From: Abyssibacter profundi
GTDB lineage: Bacteria > Pseudomonadota > Gammaproteobacteria > Nevskiales > OUC007
Assembly (NCBI RefSeq): GCF_003151135.1
Contig: NZ_QEQK01000010.1
Span: 108,477-172,476, forward strand
Direction: 5' to 3'
Length of the DNA stretch: 64,000 nucleotides
How positions within the stretch are numbered: the stretch's first letter is position 1; each line of letters opens with the position of its first letter. The position numbers and the translations under genes are program-made. The notes beneath the pieces were generated by a model that was not told the DNA's origin, did no database searches, and saw only the letters and a list, made by a program, of their open reading frames with translations. This document shows positions 20,775 to 29,460 of the stretch, piece after piece.

Positions 20775-22466
20775 ATGACGAAGTCCTTGGCCGGCTTTGC
20801 GATTCTGGGCACCTTGATACTGGGCGCCTGCTCCGACAGCAACGACTCGGGCGGGGCTGAGCGGGTCGAGGCTTCCAGCATGGATGTCATGATCGAGTCT
20901 CCGGCACCGAACATCGCCGATGGGACCGACACCAACTTGGTCACGGCGACGCTCTACATCCCTGAGCACGCGCCAGGCGACCGCTACCCGCTGGTGCTGC
21001 ATGGCCACGGCTGGGGCGGCGACCGGTACTCGCAAAGCGATGTCGACGCCAACGACCCGGTTGCCGGCGTGGACCTGTCCAATAGCCCGAACATCTTCAC
21101 GGCCATCGACCGCAACGTCGAGGCGTTGTGGAATGCCGGCTACGCGGTGATCAGCTTTGATCAGCGCGGCTTTGGTCGTGGCGATGACGGCGACGACGGC
21201 ACCAGCGACGGTGCACATGTCATGGACCCCATGTTCGAGATTGTCGACGTGCAGGCCATTATCGACTGGGCTGCGGCCAACGAGGACTTATCGCTCATCA
21301 TGGACGGGCCGGGCGATCCGCGTGTTGGCGCTATCGGCGGCAGCTATGGCGGGGCCTACCAAAACCTGACGGCGGCGGTGGATGATCGGCTTGACGCACT
21401 GGTACCCACCGCGACCTGGTTCAGCCTGGCCCAGAGCCTGGGTCCGAACAACGTCATCAAGAAGGGCTATGCCACCGGTCTGTGCCTGCTGGCCACGACC
21501 GACGGCGCGCAGCTGGCTTCGGAAACCGAAGCCTCCTGCCAGGAAGGCGCGTTCAATCAGACCAGTAAACTGCAGGAGGACCTCTCCGAGACCTCCCAGC
21601 AGATCTTTCTGACCCACGGCCTGAATGCCTATGTCGAAGCGGGCACCCCACTGCCGGCCCACGATGTCCTGCTGCTGCAGGGCAACCGCGACATTCTCTT
21701 CGACCTGACCCAGGCCATCGCCCTGTATGACGCTTGGTCTGCCGCTGGCGGCGAAGTGCGGTTCATCTCCCATGAGAACGGCCATTCGCTGACCCAGACC
21801 CGCAATGGCCCCGGTTCTCAGGGCCCATTGGGCCCGGGTACCTGCGGTGACATCGATGTCATCGACGCTATGAACGCCTGGCTGGACCACAAGCTGCGCG
21901 GCGCGGCGCTGGAGCTGCCCGAGATCTGCATCTCGCTGGATGACACCAGCGGTGCGCTGGTAGAAACCATCTCTCGCGGCGAGGCTGCCTACACCGTCGA
22001 GCTACCTGAAACTTCGATCCTCGCCACCCAGCACAACAACAGCTTCAGCGAGGCTGACGAAGCGATTTTCGTTGGCCTGACCGATCCCATTGTGGGTGAC
22101 AACCTCGTGCTGGCTGGTCAGCCCAACGGACAGTTCACGGTAACCGATGCCGGGCTGGAAGAAGGCGTGGTGTTCATCGGCGTGGGTATCGAGCGCGACG
22201 GCAGCCGTTTTCTCGTGGATCAGCAGGTCACACCACTCCGCAGCTCTGATGTCCGCAGCGGTGATGCCACAGCGACGATCCCGCTGGCCGGTGTCGGCGA
22301 ACGCCTGCAGGATGGCGATGTGGTCGGCCTGCTGGTCTACGGGCAGTTCGACCAGTTCGAAAATGAAACGCGGACCAACTGGAACGGGAATGCCGCCAAT
22401 GTCAGTGGACAGGTGGCCCTGCCAATCGTCGAGGCCGTGATCAGCCAGCGTGTCACACCGGAGTAA
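20775..22466 (+). CDS. Lipoprotein alpha/beta hydrolase, S15/CocE-like
   Basis: A 563-residue predicted lipoprotein. The lipobox LILGAC places the lipidated Cys at residue 19. The hydrolase core has VLHGHGWGGDRYS (oxyanion region), ISFDQRGFGRGD, and the nucleophile elbow GGSYGG with Ser near 190. A likely acid lies in LLLQGNRDILFD and the histidine in SHENGHS. The C-terminal about 150 residues look like a jelly-roll domain, as in the X-Pro dipeptidyl peptidase/cocaine-esterase family. Substrate could be an ester or peptide and is not readable. It is a single gene, divergent from the GGDEF-EAL gene and upstream of an EF-hand gene. Confidence 0.78.
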   Translation: MTKSLAGFAILGTLILGACSDSNDSGGAERVEASSMDVMIESPAPNIADGTDTNLVTATLYIPEHAPGDRYPLVLHGHGWGGDRYSQSDVDANDPVAGVDLSNSPNIFTAIDRNVEALWNAGYAVISFDQRGFGRGDDGDDGTSDGAHVMDPMFEIVDVQAIIDWAAANEDLSLIMDGPGDPRVGAIGGSYGGAYQNLTAAVDDRLDALVPTATWFSLAQSLGPNNVIKKGYATGLCLLATTDGAQLASETEASCQEGAFNQTSKLQEDLSETSQQIFLTHGLNAYVEAGTPLPAHDVLLLQGNRDILFDLTQAIALYDAWSAAGGEVRFISHENGHSLTQTRNGPGSQGPLGPGTCGDIDVIDAMNAWLDHKLRGAALELPEICISLDDTSGALVETISRGEAAYTVELPETSILATQHNNSFSEADEAIFVGLTDPIVGDNLVLAGQPNGQFTVTDAGLEEGVVFIGVGIERDGSRFLVDQQVTPLRSSDVRSGDATATIPLAGVGERLQDGDVVGLLVYGQFDQFENETRTNWNGNAANVSGQVALPIVEAVISQRVTPE

Positions 22467-22539
22467 GCCGACACCGACAGGGAACCTTTGGCGAACAGCC
22501 CCGTCGGAACTCCTGAATCCTTCAGACCAGGGAGCAGAC

Positions 22540-22863
22540 ATGCGTAGGCTGATTCATCAGCGCTTTCTTCACAGGTTGATCCCGCTCGCTGGAATCGTCA
22601 TGACAACCGAGGCCAGCGCCCAGCTAGCTGATCTGCCCAAGCCAACGGTCGACCAACCGGGGTTCGAGCGCTCACAACCACCGGCCCACCGGCTACCCGC
22701 CTTTGCTGCGGTGGATGACAACAATGATCAGGTCATTTCCCAGGATGAGGCTGCCGACCATCGGGTGGTGAGTCAGCTATTCGTGCGCGCCGATGGCAAT
22801 GGCAACCGGGAGCTGTCCCGCCACGAGTACCTAGCCCTGGAACGTAATCTACGCCGACGCTAG
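22540..22863 (+). CDS. Small exported EF-hand protein
   Basis: A 107-residue protein with an N-terminal signal (through about EASAQ) and two EF-hand loops, DDNNDQVISQDE and DGNGNRELSRHE. The residues at loop positions 1, 3, 5 and 12 suit calcium binding. The frame is open upstream to 22450, but the ATG at 22540 follows a GGGAG ribosome site and starts the signal peptide. It may be cotranscribed with the hydrolase 73 bp upstream. The role is unknown. A second EF-hand protein of the same size is encoded at 33752. Confidence 0.75.
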   Translation: MRRLIHQRFLHRLIPLAGIVMTTEASAQLADLPKPTVDQPGFERSQPPAHRLPAFAAVDDNNDQVISQDEAADHRVVSQLFVRADGNGNRELSRHEYLALERNLRRR

Positions 22864-22874
22864 CCGGCGGGTCA

Positions 22875-22897
22875 GCGCCCCGGCCCGGCCGGGGCGC
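22875..22897. terminator. GC hairpin between convergent genes
   Basis: A perfect 9-bp stem (22875-22883 with 22889-22897) with a 5-nt loop lies between the ends of the EF-hand gene and the convergent lipase gene. Its position suggests bidirectional termination, but there is no T-tract. Confidence 0.45.
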
Positions 22898-22907
22898 CGC
22901 GGAGCCG

Positions 22908-23600
22908 CTAGTCGATCAAATTTGCCTGCAGCACATAGGTGTAGGCCTGCAGTCCGAAGTGGCCATACGTATAGGTGTAGGTCGCATCCTCACCGGCAAT
23001 CCGGCTGGAATGTACGCCGCCCACCGTGCAGGTACCGGTCGAGCAGACCACCTGATCCTGGTAGGACTTGATCGAGTACACCCGACTGGCCAGGGATTGT
23101 CCGTATAGCCAATCGAGGAACGGGCTGGACACGGACAAGCCGTAATACCCGCAGGTGCTGTTGTTCACGTTGTAGGGATACGCGCCGCAGGACCACAGCC
23201 CGCGATACGCCCCCGCGACGCCGACAAAGGCATCGACATCGGCCTGCGCACCCAAATCAATGATTTGCTTGGCGGCCAGGGTCACGCCCATGGAATGGCC
23301 GATCACATCGATCTTGCCCGTGCAGGAACCGGCGATCGCATCCTCGATGGCATCGCGGACCGGATCCTCCTCCCAACCCGAGTGGTTGTTGCAGGCGGGG
23401 CAGCTCTTGTAGCCCCAGTTGGGCAGATAGAGGTCCGAACTGCTGTAGCCCCGTGCGTAGAGTTCCGAGACCGTGTTATCCCAGTCGGACGGGTAGCCCG
23501 CATTGCCGTGAACCAGCACGACGGCATCTTCGCAGGCCAGTGCCCAGGCGGGCATCAGCGCCAGCAGTAGCAGCAGGCCCATCTGTTTCAACGTCTTCAT
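22908..23600 (-). CDS. Secreted lipase/esterase (class 2 lipase type)
   Basis: A 230-residue alpha/beta hydrolase with a clear Sec signal, MKTLKQMGLLLLLALMPAWA. It shows the oxyanion segment VVLVHGNAGYPSDWDNTV and the elbow VIGHSMGVTLAAKQ with nucleophile Ser, as in Bacillus-type LipA/EstA lipases. Several Cys residues (for example CPAC, CSTGTC) suggest disulfides and export to the periplasm or beyond. The ATG at 23600 has a GGAGGAGA ribosome site. It is the last gene of the nine-gene lipid unit, 93 bp after the symporter, and likely releases the substrate handled by the upstream genes. Confidence 0.85.
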   Translation of the reverse strand: MKTLKQMGLLLLLALMPAWALACEDAVVLVHGNAGYPSDWDNTVSELYARGYSSSDLYLPNWGYKSCPACNNHSGWEEDPVRDAIEDAIAGSCTGKIDVIGHSMGVTLAAKQIIDLGAQADVDAFVGVAGAYRGLWSCGAYPYNVNNSTCGYYGLSVSSPFLDWLYGQSLASRVYSIKSYQDQVVCSTGTCTVGGVHSSRIAGEDATYTYTYGHFGLQAYTYVLQANLID

Positions 23601-23693
23601 TCTGTCTCCTCCGGATCGTTGGTCGCGGGAGATCGGACAGAGTGTCCGTCCCCGTCTGGACACACCGGGACGAGAGAGCGACTGCGAACCTAC

Positions 23694-25160
23694 TTAAGCC
23701 CGCATCACAGCCTCCATATCCGCCGCCAGCGTGCGTGGCTTGGTGACCAGGCTCACCGCGATGAACACGATGAAGCTGAGCACAAAGCTCACTGCCGCCC
23801 GATACACATGCCCGGGCAGCAGATCCGGAGCCCAACCAAGGGCTGCGTTGAGTTCGAGTAGCACCTGCAGCAACACGCCGACTGTCAGGCTGGCGATGGC
23901 GGCTGCAGGAGTCGCCCGGGACCAGTTCAGCCCCAGTCCTAAGGCCGGTGCCAGCGCAGCGGCAAACGTGCCCCAGCCGAAGATACCCAGCACGGCAACC
24001 AGCTGACCGGAGCCGATGGCAACCCCACCTGCTGCCACCGCCAGCGTGACGGTCACAATGCGACCCCAGCGCAGCTGGGCCTCGGCATCCGGCTCGCGAC
24101 CAAAGGCCAGCGGGAGATCGCGAACAATGGCCGCGGCGCCGATATTGAGAAAGCTGTCTGCGGTGCTCATGCTCGCTGCCGCCACGCCGGCGAAGAACAC
24201 ACCCGCCAGCAAGGCCGGTGCGTACTGCAACATGAACTGCGGCGCGGCATCGTCGGCCATGGGCAGCACCAGCTCCCCGGTCTCGGACAAATAACGGGTC
24301 ACGGTACCCACCGACAGCCAGACCAGGCTGGTCACCATGGCCGCCGCCGCGGCCACCACCGCGCCCCATTTCATCCGCTTGGGTTCGCGGATCATGTAGA
24401 ACTTATGGGCGACCTGGGGCTGGCCGAGAATGCCCAGCGCGAAGACGAAGTACCAGCCGATGACGATGCCCGGTCCGAGGTTGCCCCAGGGCGATACCCA
24501 GTCGGGGTCGTTGGCGCCGATGGTCTGGATCATGTTGCCCATGCCACCGCCGGTTTCCAGCGCCAGCACGAATGTGATCAGGGCCGCCACCAACATGATC
24601 CCGCCCTGGGCCACGTCGGTGTAGATGCCGGCAATCATGCCGCCCGCCGTCGCGTACACCGCCACGATGGCCACACCCAGCACCACGCCCTGCCAGACCG
24701 CCAGATCGAAGATCCGCGCCATGATCACGCCCATGGCCAGCGTCTGGGTGGCCAGGTAGCCAATCACGCCCAGCAGGATGGCAACAGCCGCCAGCCCGCG
24801 GGCCAGGTTGGAGTCGTACCGTGCATGGATGGCATCGGGCACGGTCATCATCGGCCGCACCGCAGCCAGCAGCCGCATCCGCTTGCCCAGCAGATACCAC
24901 GCAATGGCAAACGAGGCCGCAGCCGGAAAGGTCAGCATCAGCGTGCCGAAACCAAACTGGTAATGAATACCCGGCCCGCCGATGAACAAGAATCCGCTCA
25001 TGGCCGATGACATGGTGGCCAGGGCAATGGCCCACATCCCCACGCCCTTGCCGGCAACAAAATAATCCGCCGAGGTTCGGGTGCGGGCCGCCGCCCACAG
25101 GCCGATGGCGATCATCCCCACAAAGTAGATCGCCGCCACAATAATGATGGTGGCGTTCAT
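23694..25160 (-). CDS. Sodium:solute symporter (SSS family)
   Basis: A 488-residue inner-membrane protein with about 13 hydrophobic helices. It begins MNATIIIVAAIYFVGMI, with the SSS-type ADYFVAGKGVGMWAIALATM segment and a GWYFVFALGILGQPQVAHKF stretch like those of the proline/pantothenate/monocarboxylate branch. It imports an organic solute with sodium. The start codon overlaps the stop of the small membrane protein (ATGA), which suggests the two are made together as a transporter and accessory subunit. In this operon the substrate is plausibly a carboxylate released by the lipases (inference). Confidence 0.88.
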   Translation of the reverse strand: MNATIIIVAAIYFVGMIAIGLWAAARTRTSADYFVAGKGVGMWAIALATMSSAMSGFLFIGGPGIHYQFGFGTLMLTFPAAASFAIAWYLLGKRMRLLAAVRPMMTVPDAIHARYDSNLARGLAAVAILLGVIGYLATQTLAMGVIMARIFDLAVWQGVVLGVAIVAVYATAGGMIAGIYTDVAQGGIMLVAALITFVLALETGGGMGNMIQTIGANDPDWVSPWGNLGPGIVIGWYFVFALGILGQPQVAHKFYMIREPKRMKWGAVVAAAAAMVTSLVWLSVGTVTRYLSETGELVLPMADDAAPQFMLQYAPALLAGVFFAGVAAASMSTADSFLNIGAAAIVRDLPLAFGREPDAEAQLRWGRIVTVTLAVAAGGVAIGSGQLVAVLGIFGWGTFAAALAPALGLGLNWSRATPAAAIASLTVGVLLQVLLELNAALGWAPDLLPGHVYRAAVSFVLSFIVFIAVSLVTKPRTLAADMEAVMRA

Positions 25161-25567
25161 TCGGAGCGATCCCGGAGGTAGGGGCGGATGGACGCCCACG
25201 CGGCATCGTCCAGCACATGCCGGTCAAAATGCAGCGCATAGGGCAGGGTGACCAGCAGTAGCGGCGCCGGCCAGAGCAGGTACACCGCCGCGGCAGTGGC
25301 CGGAGGTAAACCCAGCAGCAACTGGGCGCTGGCCGAGCTGGCCGCATGCATCAGCGCGAAGGCCAGCAGCCAAACCACCAGCGCGGCCACCAGCCAGGGC
25401 CGGAACGGGCCCAGGGACCCCCGGCGCCGGGCGCCCATGGCAATCACCAGCAACATGGCCAGGCTGTAGGACCAGGCGAAGACCAAGCTAAGCCCCAGCC
25501 ACATGCTGATACCCGCTGCCACCAGTGAGACCAGTAACCCAAGCGCCAGCGGCGTGTTGTCCGACAT
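25157..25567 (-). CDS. Small four-helix membrane protein, probable symporter partner
   Basis: A 136-residue protein with about four hydrophobic segments and no recognised enzymatic motif. Small membrane proteins of several families (for example YhdT with PanF) are encoded just before SSS symporters. The 4-bp ATGA overlap with the symporter and the segment ending LLWPAPLLLVTLPYALHF fit that pattern. The start at 25567 lies 4 nt after the stop of the lipase-like lipoprotein gene, so it is tightly coupled on both sides. I cannot assign a family with certainty. Confidence 0.7.
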   Translation of the reverse strand: MSDNTPLALGLLVSLVAAGISMWLGLSLVFAWSYSLAMLLVIAMGARRRGSLGPFRPWLVAALVVWLLAFALMHAASSASAQLLLGLPPATAAAVYLLWPAPLLLVTLPYALHFDRHVLDDAAWASIRPYLRDRSE

Positions 25568-25571
25568 GTGT

Positions 25572-27011
25572 CTAACGCCCCTTCTTGCGATCACCGGCAT
25601 AGTTCACCGGCGTCTCAGGATTGAACTGTCGCTGCAGCGTGTGCCGGGCCTCGACCAGTTCCAGGCTGATATCGAACTCCACGGTCACGGGGTCGGAGCG
25701 TTGCCCATCCGGGCCCACCGCCATGGCCGTGAACCGGACCGGGCCCGCCACGTAAACCGGCTCGCGATAAAGCGGCGAACCCGTCTCGATCGGGGTGCCG
25801 CTGGTGTTGTAGACGATGAAGGCATCCGGGTCGTCACTGCTCAGCGTGACTTCAACGGGGTGCTCGAAGACCCCTCCGGCCGGTTCGATCTGCAGGCTCG
25901 GTGCCTCACGAGCCGGCGCCTGCTCCCCCGCCCAGGCGAAGCGCTCGATGGGCCCGGCCAGCTGCGTCTCCGGGTGCTGTGGATAACAGCTATACACCGG
26001 GCCCACGGTCATGAGCAGACGCTCGGTGCCCGGGGTCTGTCGGTCCGGCTGGGAACCGTCGTCGGTGCAATGAATCAGCGCGCCGGGCTGGCTGGCTGTT
26101 AACAGGCGCCCGGTCTGACGCATCACCGGCCGGCGGGCACCGTCGTCCGGGACGGGCGCCTTGGCCACCCAGTCCAGCATCACCGCCATGGTTTCGGGGG
26201 CCCGAGGCAGCTCCAGGTGATCCAGATACATCCCATCCTCACGGTTGAAGGCGACATTGTTCGCGCCCTCCAGTGACCCGCTGTCCTCCAACGGCGTGGG
26301 GAACAACACGTCGCCCCAGCCCGATCCGTCATACAACATCATGTACCGCGTCGGGCCAGGGGTTTCGCCCCCGGCACTCAGCTGCTTGAGCCAGGGGCTA
26401 TCCGGAAACAGCTCCCAGGACACACCCCGCTGCTGGCCCCGGGTATCGTTCCAGGCTGTCCAAACGCCGTCGTTGGCGCCGGCCACACCGATGAAGTTGC
26501 GGACGCGATGGTAGCTATTGGTCTGCTTCATCCACTGGCGGACCAGCGTCACCCCCAGCGAATGGCCAATGACATCGACCTGCTGCACCGGCTCGCCGGT
26601 TAGTTGGGTCAGATAGTTGGTCACCGCGTTGACGATGCGGTCCACGCTGGGCACCGACAGGTCGGTCGAGTCGAAATACCGGGGGTTGTCCCAGCCGTAC
26701 GACAAAGCCCAGGTCTCGTCCTGGGTATAGCCCTGCTCCAGAAAATATTGTCGCGCCGGCAGCCAGAAGGTGGCGGACACCGTATTCCCGTGAATCCAGA
26801 TCACCGGCACCCGATGCACCCCACCGCCGCCACCGCCGAACCCCGGCATGGGCTGCTCCGTCTCGTAGGAACGGGGCGATTCGAAGTCGGCCGGCAACAG
26901 GTCCAGCTTCGGCGCGTCCAGACCCAGCGCAGGGAATAGCACTTCCCGGGGCGCACAGGCAGCCAGTAACAGCACGGCCGCCGCCACGACCAGTCGTTGT
27001 TCAAGCTTCAT
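25572..27011 (-). CDS. Lipase-like lipoprotein with C-terminal beta domain
   Basis: A 479-residue predicted lipoprotein (lipobox LLLAAC, signal from MKLEQRLVVAAAV). The central alpha/beta hydrolase has VPVIWIHGNTVSATFW and the elbow VDVIGHSLGVTLVRQW, close in style to the secreted lipase at 22908. After about residue 360 a separate beta-rich module follows, PAGGVFEHPVEVTLSSDD to VRFTAMAVGPDGQRSDPV, resembling the chitobiase/hexosaminidase C-terminal domain. The enzyme is probably anchored at the outer membrane. It lies 11 nt after the upstream barrel gene. Ester or polyester hydrolysis is inferred. Confidence 0.78.
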   Translation of the reverse strand: MKLEQRLVVAAAVLLLAACAPREVLFPALGLDAPKLDLLPADFESPRSYETEQPMPGFGGGGGGVHRVPVIWIHGNTVSATFWLPARQYFLEQGYTQDETWALSYGWDNPRYFDSTDLSVPSVDRIVNAVTNYLTQLTGEPVQQVDVIGHSLGVTLVRQWMKQTNSYHRVRNFIGVAGANDGVWTAWNDTRGQQRGVSWELFPDSPWLKQLSAGGETPGPTRYMMLYDGSGWGDVLFPTPLEDSGSLEGANNVAFNREDGMYLDHLELPRAPETMAVMLDWVAKAPVPDDGARRPVMRQTGRLLTASQPGALIHCTDDGSQPDRQTPGTERLLMTVGPVYSCYPQHPETQLAGPIERFAWAGEQAPAREAPSLQIEPAGGVFEHPVEVTLSSDDPDAFIVYNTSGTPIETGSPLYREPVYVAGPVRFTAMAVGPDGQRSDPVTVEFDISLELVEARHTLQRQFNPETPVNYAGDRKKGR

Positions 27012-27022
27012 GACCCGCCCCC

Positions 27023-28252
27023 TCATGGCGCCCAGAACAGGTGGACGAAACGGAACTCGAAGTAGGGCGACGCCGAGACCGCACCGGCTTCCTGAACGGC
27101 AAAGAGTTCGGTGTCGACCGTGGAGACCGAATTGCCCGGGCCGCAGTCCGGCTGGGTGCAGACGTCATAGGTCGCGGTGAACTGGCCGCCCCGACCGCCC
27201 ACAGGCATCGCCACCCGCGCCTGCAACACCGAAGACGTGCGATAGATGTAGTACACGCCCAGCGTGGCCAGCCGGCCTCGGATACCGCGATCCTCATAAG
27301 GGCCGGGCCGGGGTTCCAGATAAAACTGATCCAGCGCCGGGCTGTTGCAGATTTCCGGGGTGATCAGCGGATCGATCCCGATCATGCCCAGCACGCTGGT
27401 GCCGGCATTGGTGTTGGCACAGGCCGTATCCGGGGCCAGCGGCTGATCCTTGAAGTTAACGGTGAGCTTGTCGTACCGATTGGGACCCACGGATTCCCGG
27501 TACGAGTAGCCAATATCGGCAAACCAGTGCTCCGAGAACTTCCAGGCGAAGTTCATTTCGAAGTTGCGGACGTCCGCCGGACGAGTTGGTGTCAGCCCGC
27601 CGAACGAAGGATTCGGGTTATCGCCATTGATCTGGTAGGCGAAGGTGCCATCGATGTAGAGCCGGCCGAACAGTTCGGCATGCCAGGCCAGCTGCGGAAT
27701 CACCGTCCAGTATCCGGTGCCAATGTTGAGCGCCGCGTCTTCGTCGTAGCTACCGATCGGGGCCTTGACCGTGGTGGCAAACAGCCCATTCCACTTCATC
27801 GGTCCCCAGCGGTGCTCGTGCCCGTAAACCCCGCAAAGCCCGTAGAAGTCCGACAGCCCATTGGAGCCGGGGCGGATGCCGAATAGACGGGTGCGTTCGG
27901 CAATGGCGCCCGTGTTCTGCTGATAGCCCAATCCGATGATGCCGCGACAAAACTGTTTGCGGGTATTGAGGATCGGCACCTGGGTATCGCGGAAGATGTT
28001 GCCGACCCACAGGTATTTATAGAGGGCCAGCACCGCATCGGTTGAGTCACCTGCGGGCACGAAGGGCCTGCCCAGCTCCACCTCGTTGCCATGCTTGTCG
28101 TAGATGGCCTCGATTTCGGTCGTGATGAAGGTGAATTCCGAGTACGGCGCAGACGCCTGGATGGCGTATTCCGACAGATGCGGCGTGAACACGATGCCGG
28201 CTCGGGCCAGCCCCGGCAGGCAGCACAGCGCAAGCAGGATGACGCGGATCAT
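27023..28252 (-). CDS. Outer-membrane barrel protein, phenol-MetA-like, copy 2
   Basis: A 409-residue exported protein with the signal MIRVILLALCCLPGLARA. The body is beta-rich with alternating aromatic strands, for example KAPIGSYDEDAALNIGTG and YIDGTFAYQINGDN. This is the pattern of the 'MetA-pathway of phenol degradation' outer-membrane family thought to admit hydrophobic substrates. Its start overlaps the stop of the other barrel gene by 4 nt. Two consecutive barrels and a lipoprotein lipase suggest a surface uptake module. Confidence 0.7.
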   Translation of the reverse strand: MIRVILLALCCLPGLARAGIVFTPHLSEYAIQASAPYSEFTFITTEIEAIYDKHGNEVELGRPFVPAGDSTDAVLALYKYLWVGNIFRDTQVPILNTRKQFCRGIIGLGYQQNTGAIAERTRLFGIRPGSNGLSDFYGLCGVYGHEHRWGPMKWNGLFATTVKAPIGSYDEDAALNIGTGYWTVIPQLAWHAELFGRLYIDGTFAYQINGDNPNPSFGGLTPTRPADVRNFEMNFAWKFSEHWFADIGYSYRESVGPNRYDKLTVNFKDQPLAPDTACANTNAGTSVLGMIGIDPLITPEICNSPALDQFYLEPRPGPYEDRGIRGRLATLGVYYIYRTSSVLQARVAMPVGGRGGQFTATYDVCTQPDCGPGNSVSTVDTELFAVQEAGAVSASPYFEFRFVHLFWAP

Positions 28253-29460
28253 TGCTCACACCCCACGCAGGTGAACGTATCGCCCTCGCCGAAGCGATAG
28301 GTGGCCGAAAGCATCCAGCGGTCGGAAGCGAACACCCGGGCGTGGCCGTAACCGTCGACGCGGACCGTCTCCCCGTCGGTGGTGGTGCAGCCCACCGAGC
28401 CCGGGGTGCAACCGGGCGGATTTCGGTCGGTATACGGCAGGTCGAACTGCCCGCTGGCGCCTGACAGCGGGTGATCCCAATGTAGGCCCAGCTTCAGGTT
28501 CTGGCCGGCGAACCACTCCAGGCCCAAGCCGGCCGAGCGGCGTTGGACGCCGTTATCGTAGTAAAGACCCGGGGTCGGGTAGTTGTCGCCACCCGTGCCG
28601 GGCTCCGGCGGGTTCGGGGCAAAGCGCGGGTTGTCATAGCGATTGGGGTCGCCGTCATAACCGGTGGCAAAGGCGGAGACAAACACGCGCTGACCCAGGC
28701 GTTGGCTGATGCTGAGATCCCAGACCAGCGCATCCCCCGGCAGGTCGGGCGCCAGCGCACCGAAGGCCGCGTCCTGGTTTTCGTAGAACAGCCGTAGACC
28801 TGCGCCCGCATCGATAAAGGTGGATGCCGTGGGCGCCCAGTGGGTACCGAGATGAAAGCGCAGGCTCGGCGTGTTCGTACCCGAGCTGGTCGGGGCATCG
28901 CGGTCATACTGGCCCAGATTCACGTTCAACCCCCCGGTCAGCAGCACTGCAAAAGGCCGAGGGCCCCCGCTGCGCCAATCCTCCGAGCCGATCAGAAACC
29001 CACCGAACTCAAGCAGCAGATCGCCGACACCGGCGCCGTTGTTGCGCAGGTCATCCGCATCGGTGTCGGCATCGTCGCTGTCATCGTTGATGAAGGTAGC
29101 GAGCGCGCCGCGGGTGTCCATGTCGCCGTAGCGCAGGGTGACGCGCGCCAGCCAGGTCCGCGACGAGATAAACGGAAAGGCGTAGTCCTCGAACAGCGGA
29201 AAATGCCAGGTGAACGTGGCAACGGCGTCCGTCCGCGGCATGTCGCTGGCGTTTTCCAGCGTGGGCACCGCCGATTCCCTTCGCTGCCCATCGGCGTCGA
29301 AGCTGCTGTCCCGGGCGTCGCGCAGGTACGCCAGGTTGACGTACTGCCCAGGGTACAACGGCATGTACCGACCCATTTGCGGCACCGGTTCAAGTACATC
29401 CTGCGCCTGCGCGGAGCACGCAAGCAGCAGGGCCAGGCTAGCCAGATGCAGCCGGTTCAT
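28249..29460 (-). CDS. Outer-membrane barrel protein, phenol-MetA-like, copy 1
   Basis: A 403-residue exported protein (signal MNRLHLASLALLLACSAQA) rich in predicted beta strands and acidic loops (FINDDSDDADTDADDL). Strand patterns such as LLTGGLNVNLGQYDRD and WMLSATYRFGEGD are typical of barrels, and it ends with a Cys pair, CVGCEQ. It belongs by appearance with the neighbouring 409-residue protein, though they are clearly different. It overlaps the end of the ligase gene by 23 bp and the next barrel gene by 4 bp. Confidence 0.68.
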   Translation of the reverse strand: MNRLHLASLALLLACSAQAQDVLEPVPQMGRYMPLYPGQYVNLAYLRDARDSSFDADGQRRESAVPTLENASDMPRTDAVATFTWHFPLFEDYAFPFISSRTWLARVTLRYGDMDTRGALATFINDDSDDADTDADDLRNNGAGVGDLLLEFGGFLIGSEDWRSGGPRPFAVLLTGGLNVNLGQYDRDAPTSSGTNTPSLRFHLGTHWAPTASTFIDAGAGLRLFYENQDAAFGALAPDLPGDALVWDLSISQRLGQRVFVSAFATGYDGDPNRYDNPRFAPNPPEPGTGGDNYPTPGLYYDNGVQRRSAGLGLEWFAGQNLKLGLHWDHPLSGASGQFDLPYTDRNPPGCTPGSVGCTTTDGETVRVDGYGHARVFASDRWMLSATYRFGEGDTFTCVGCEQ

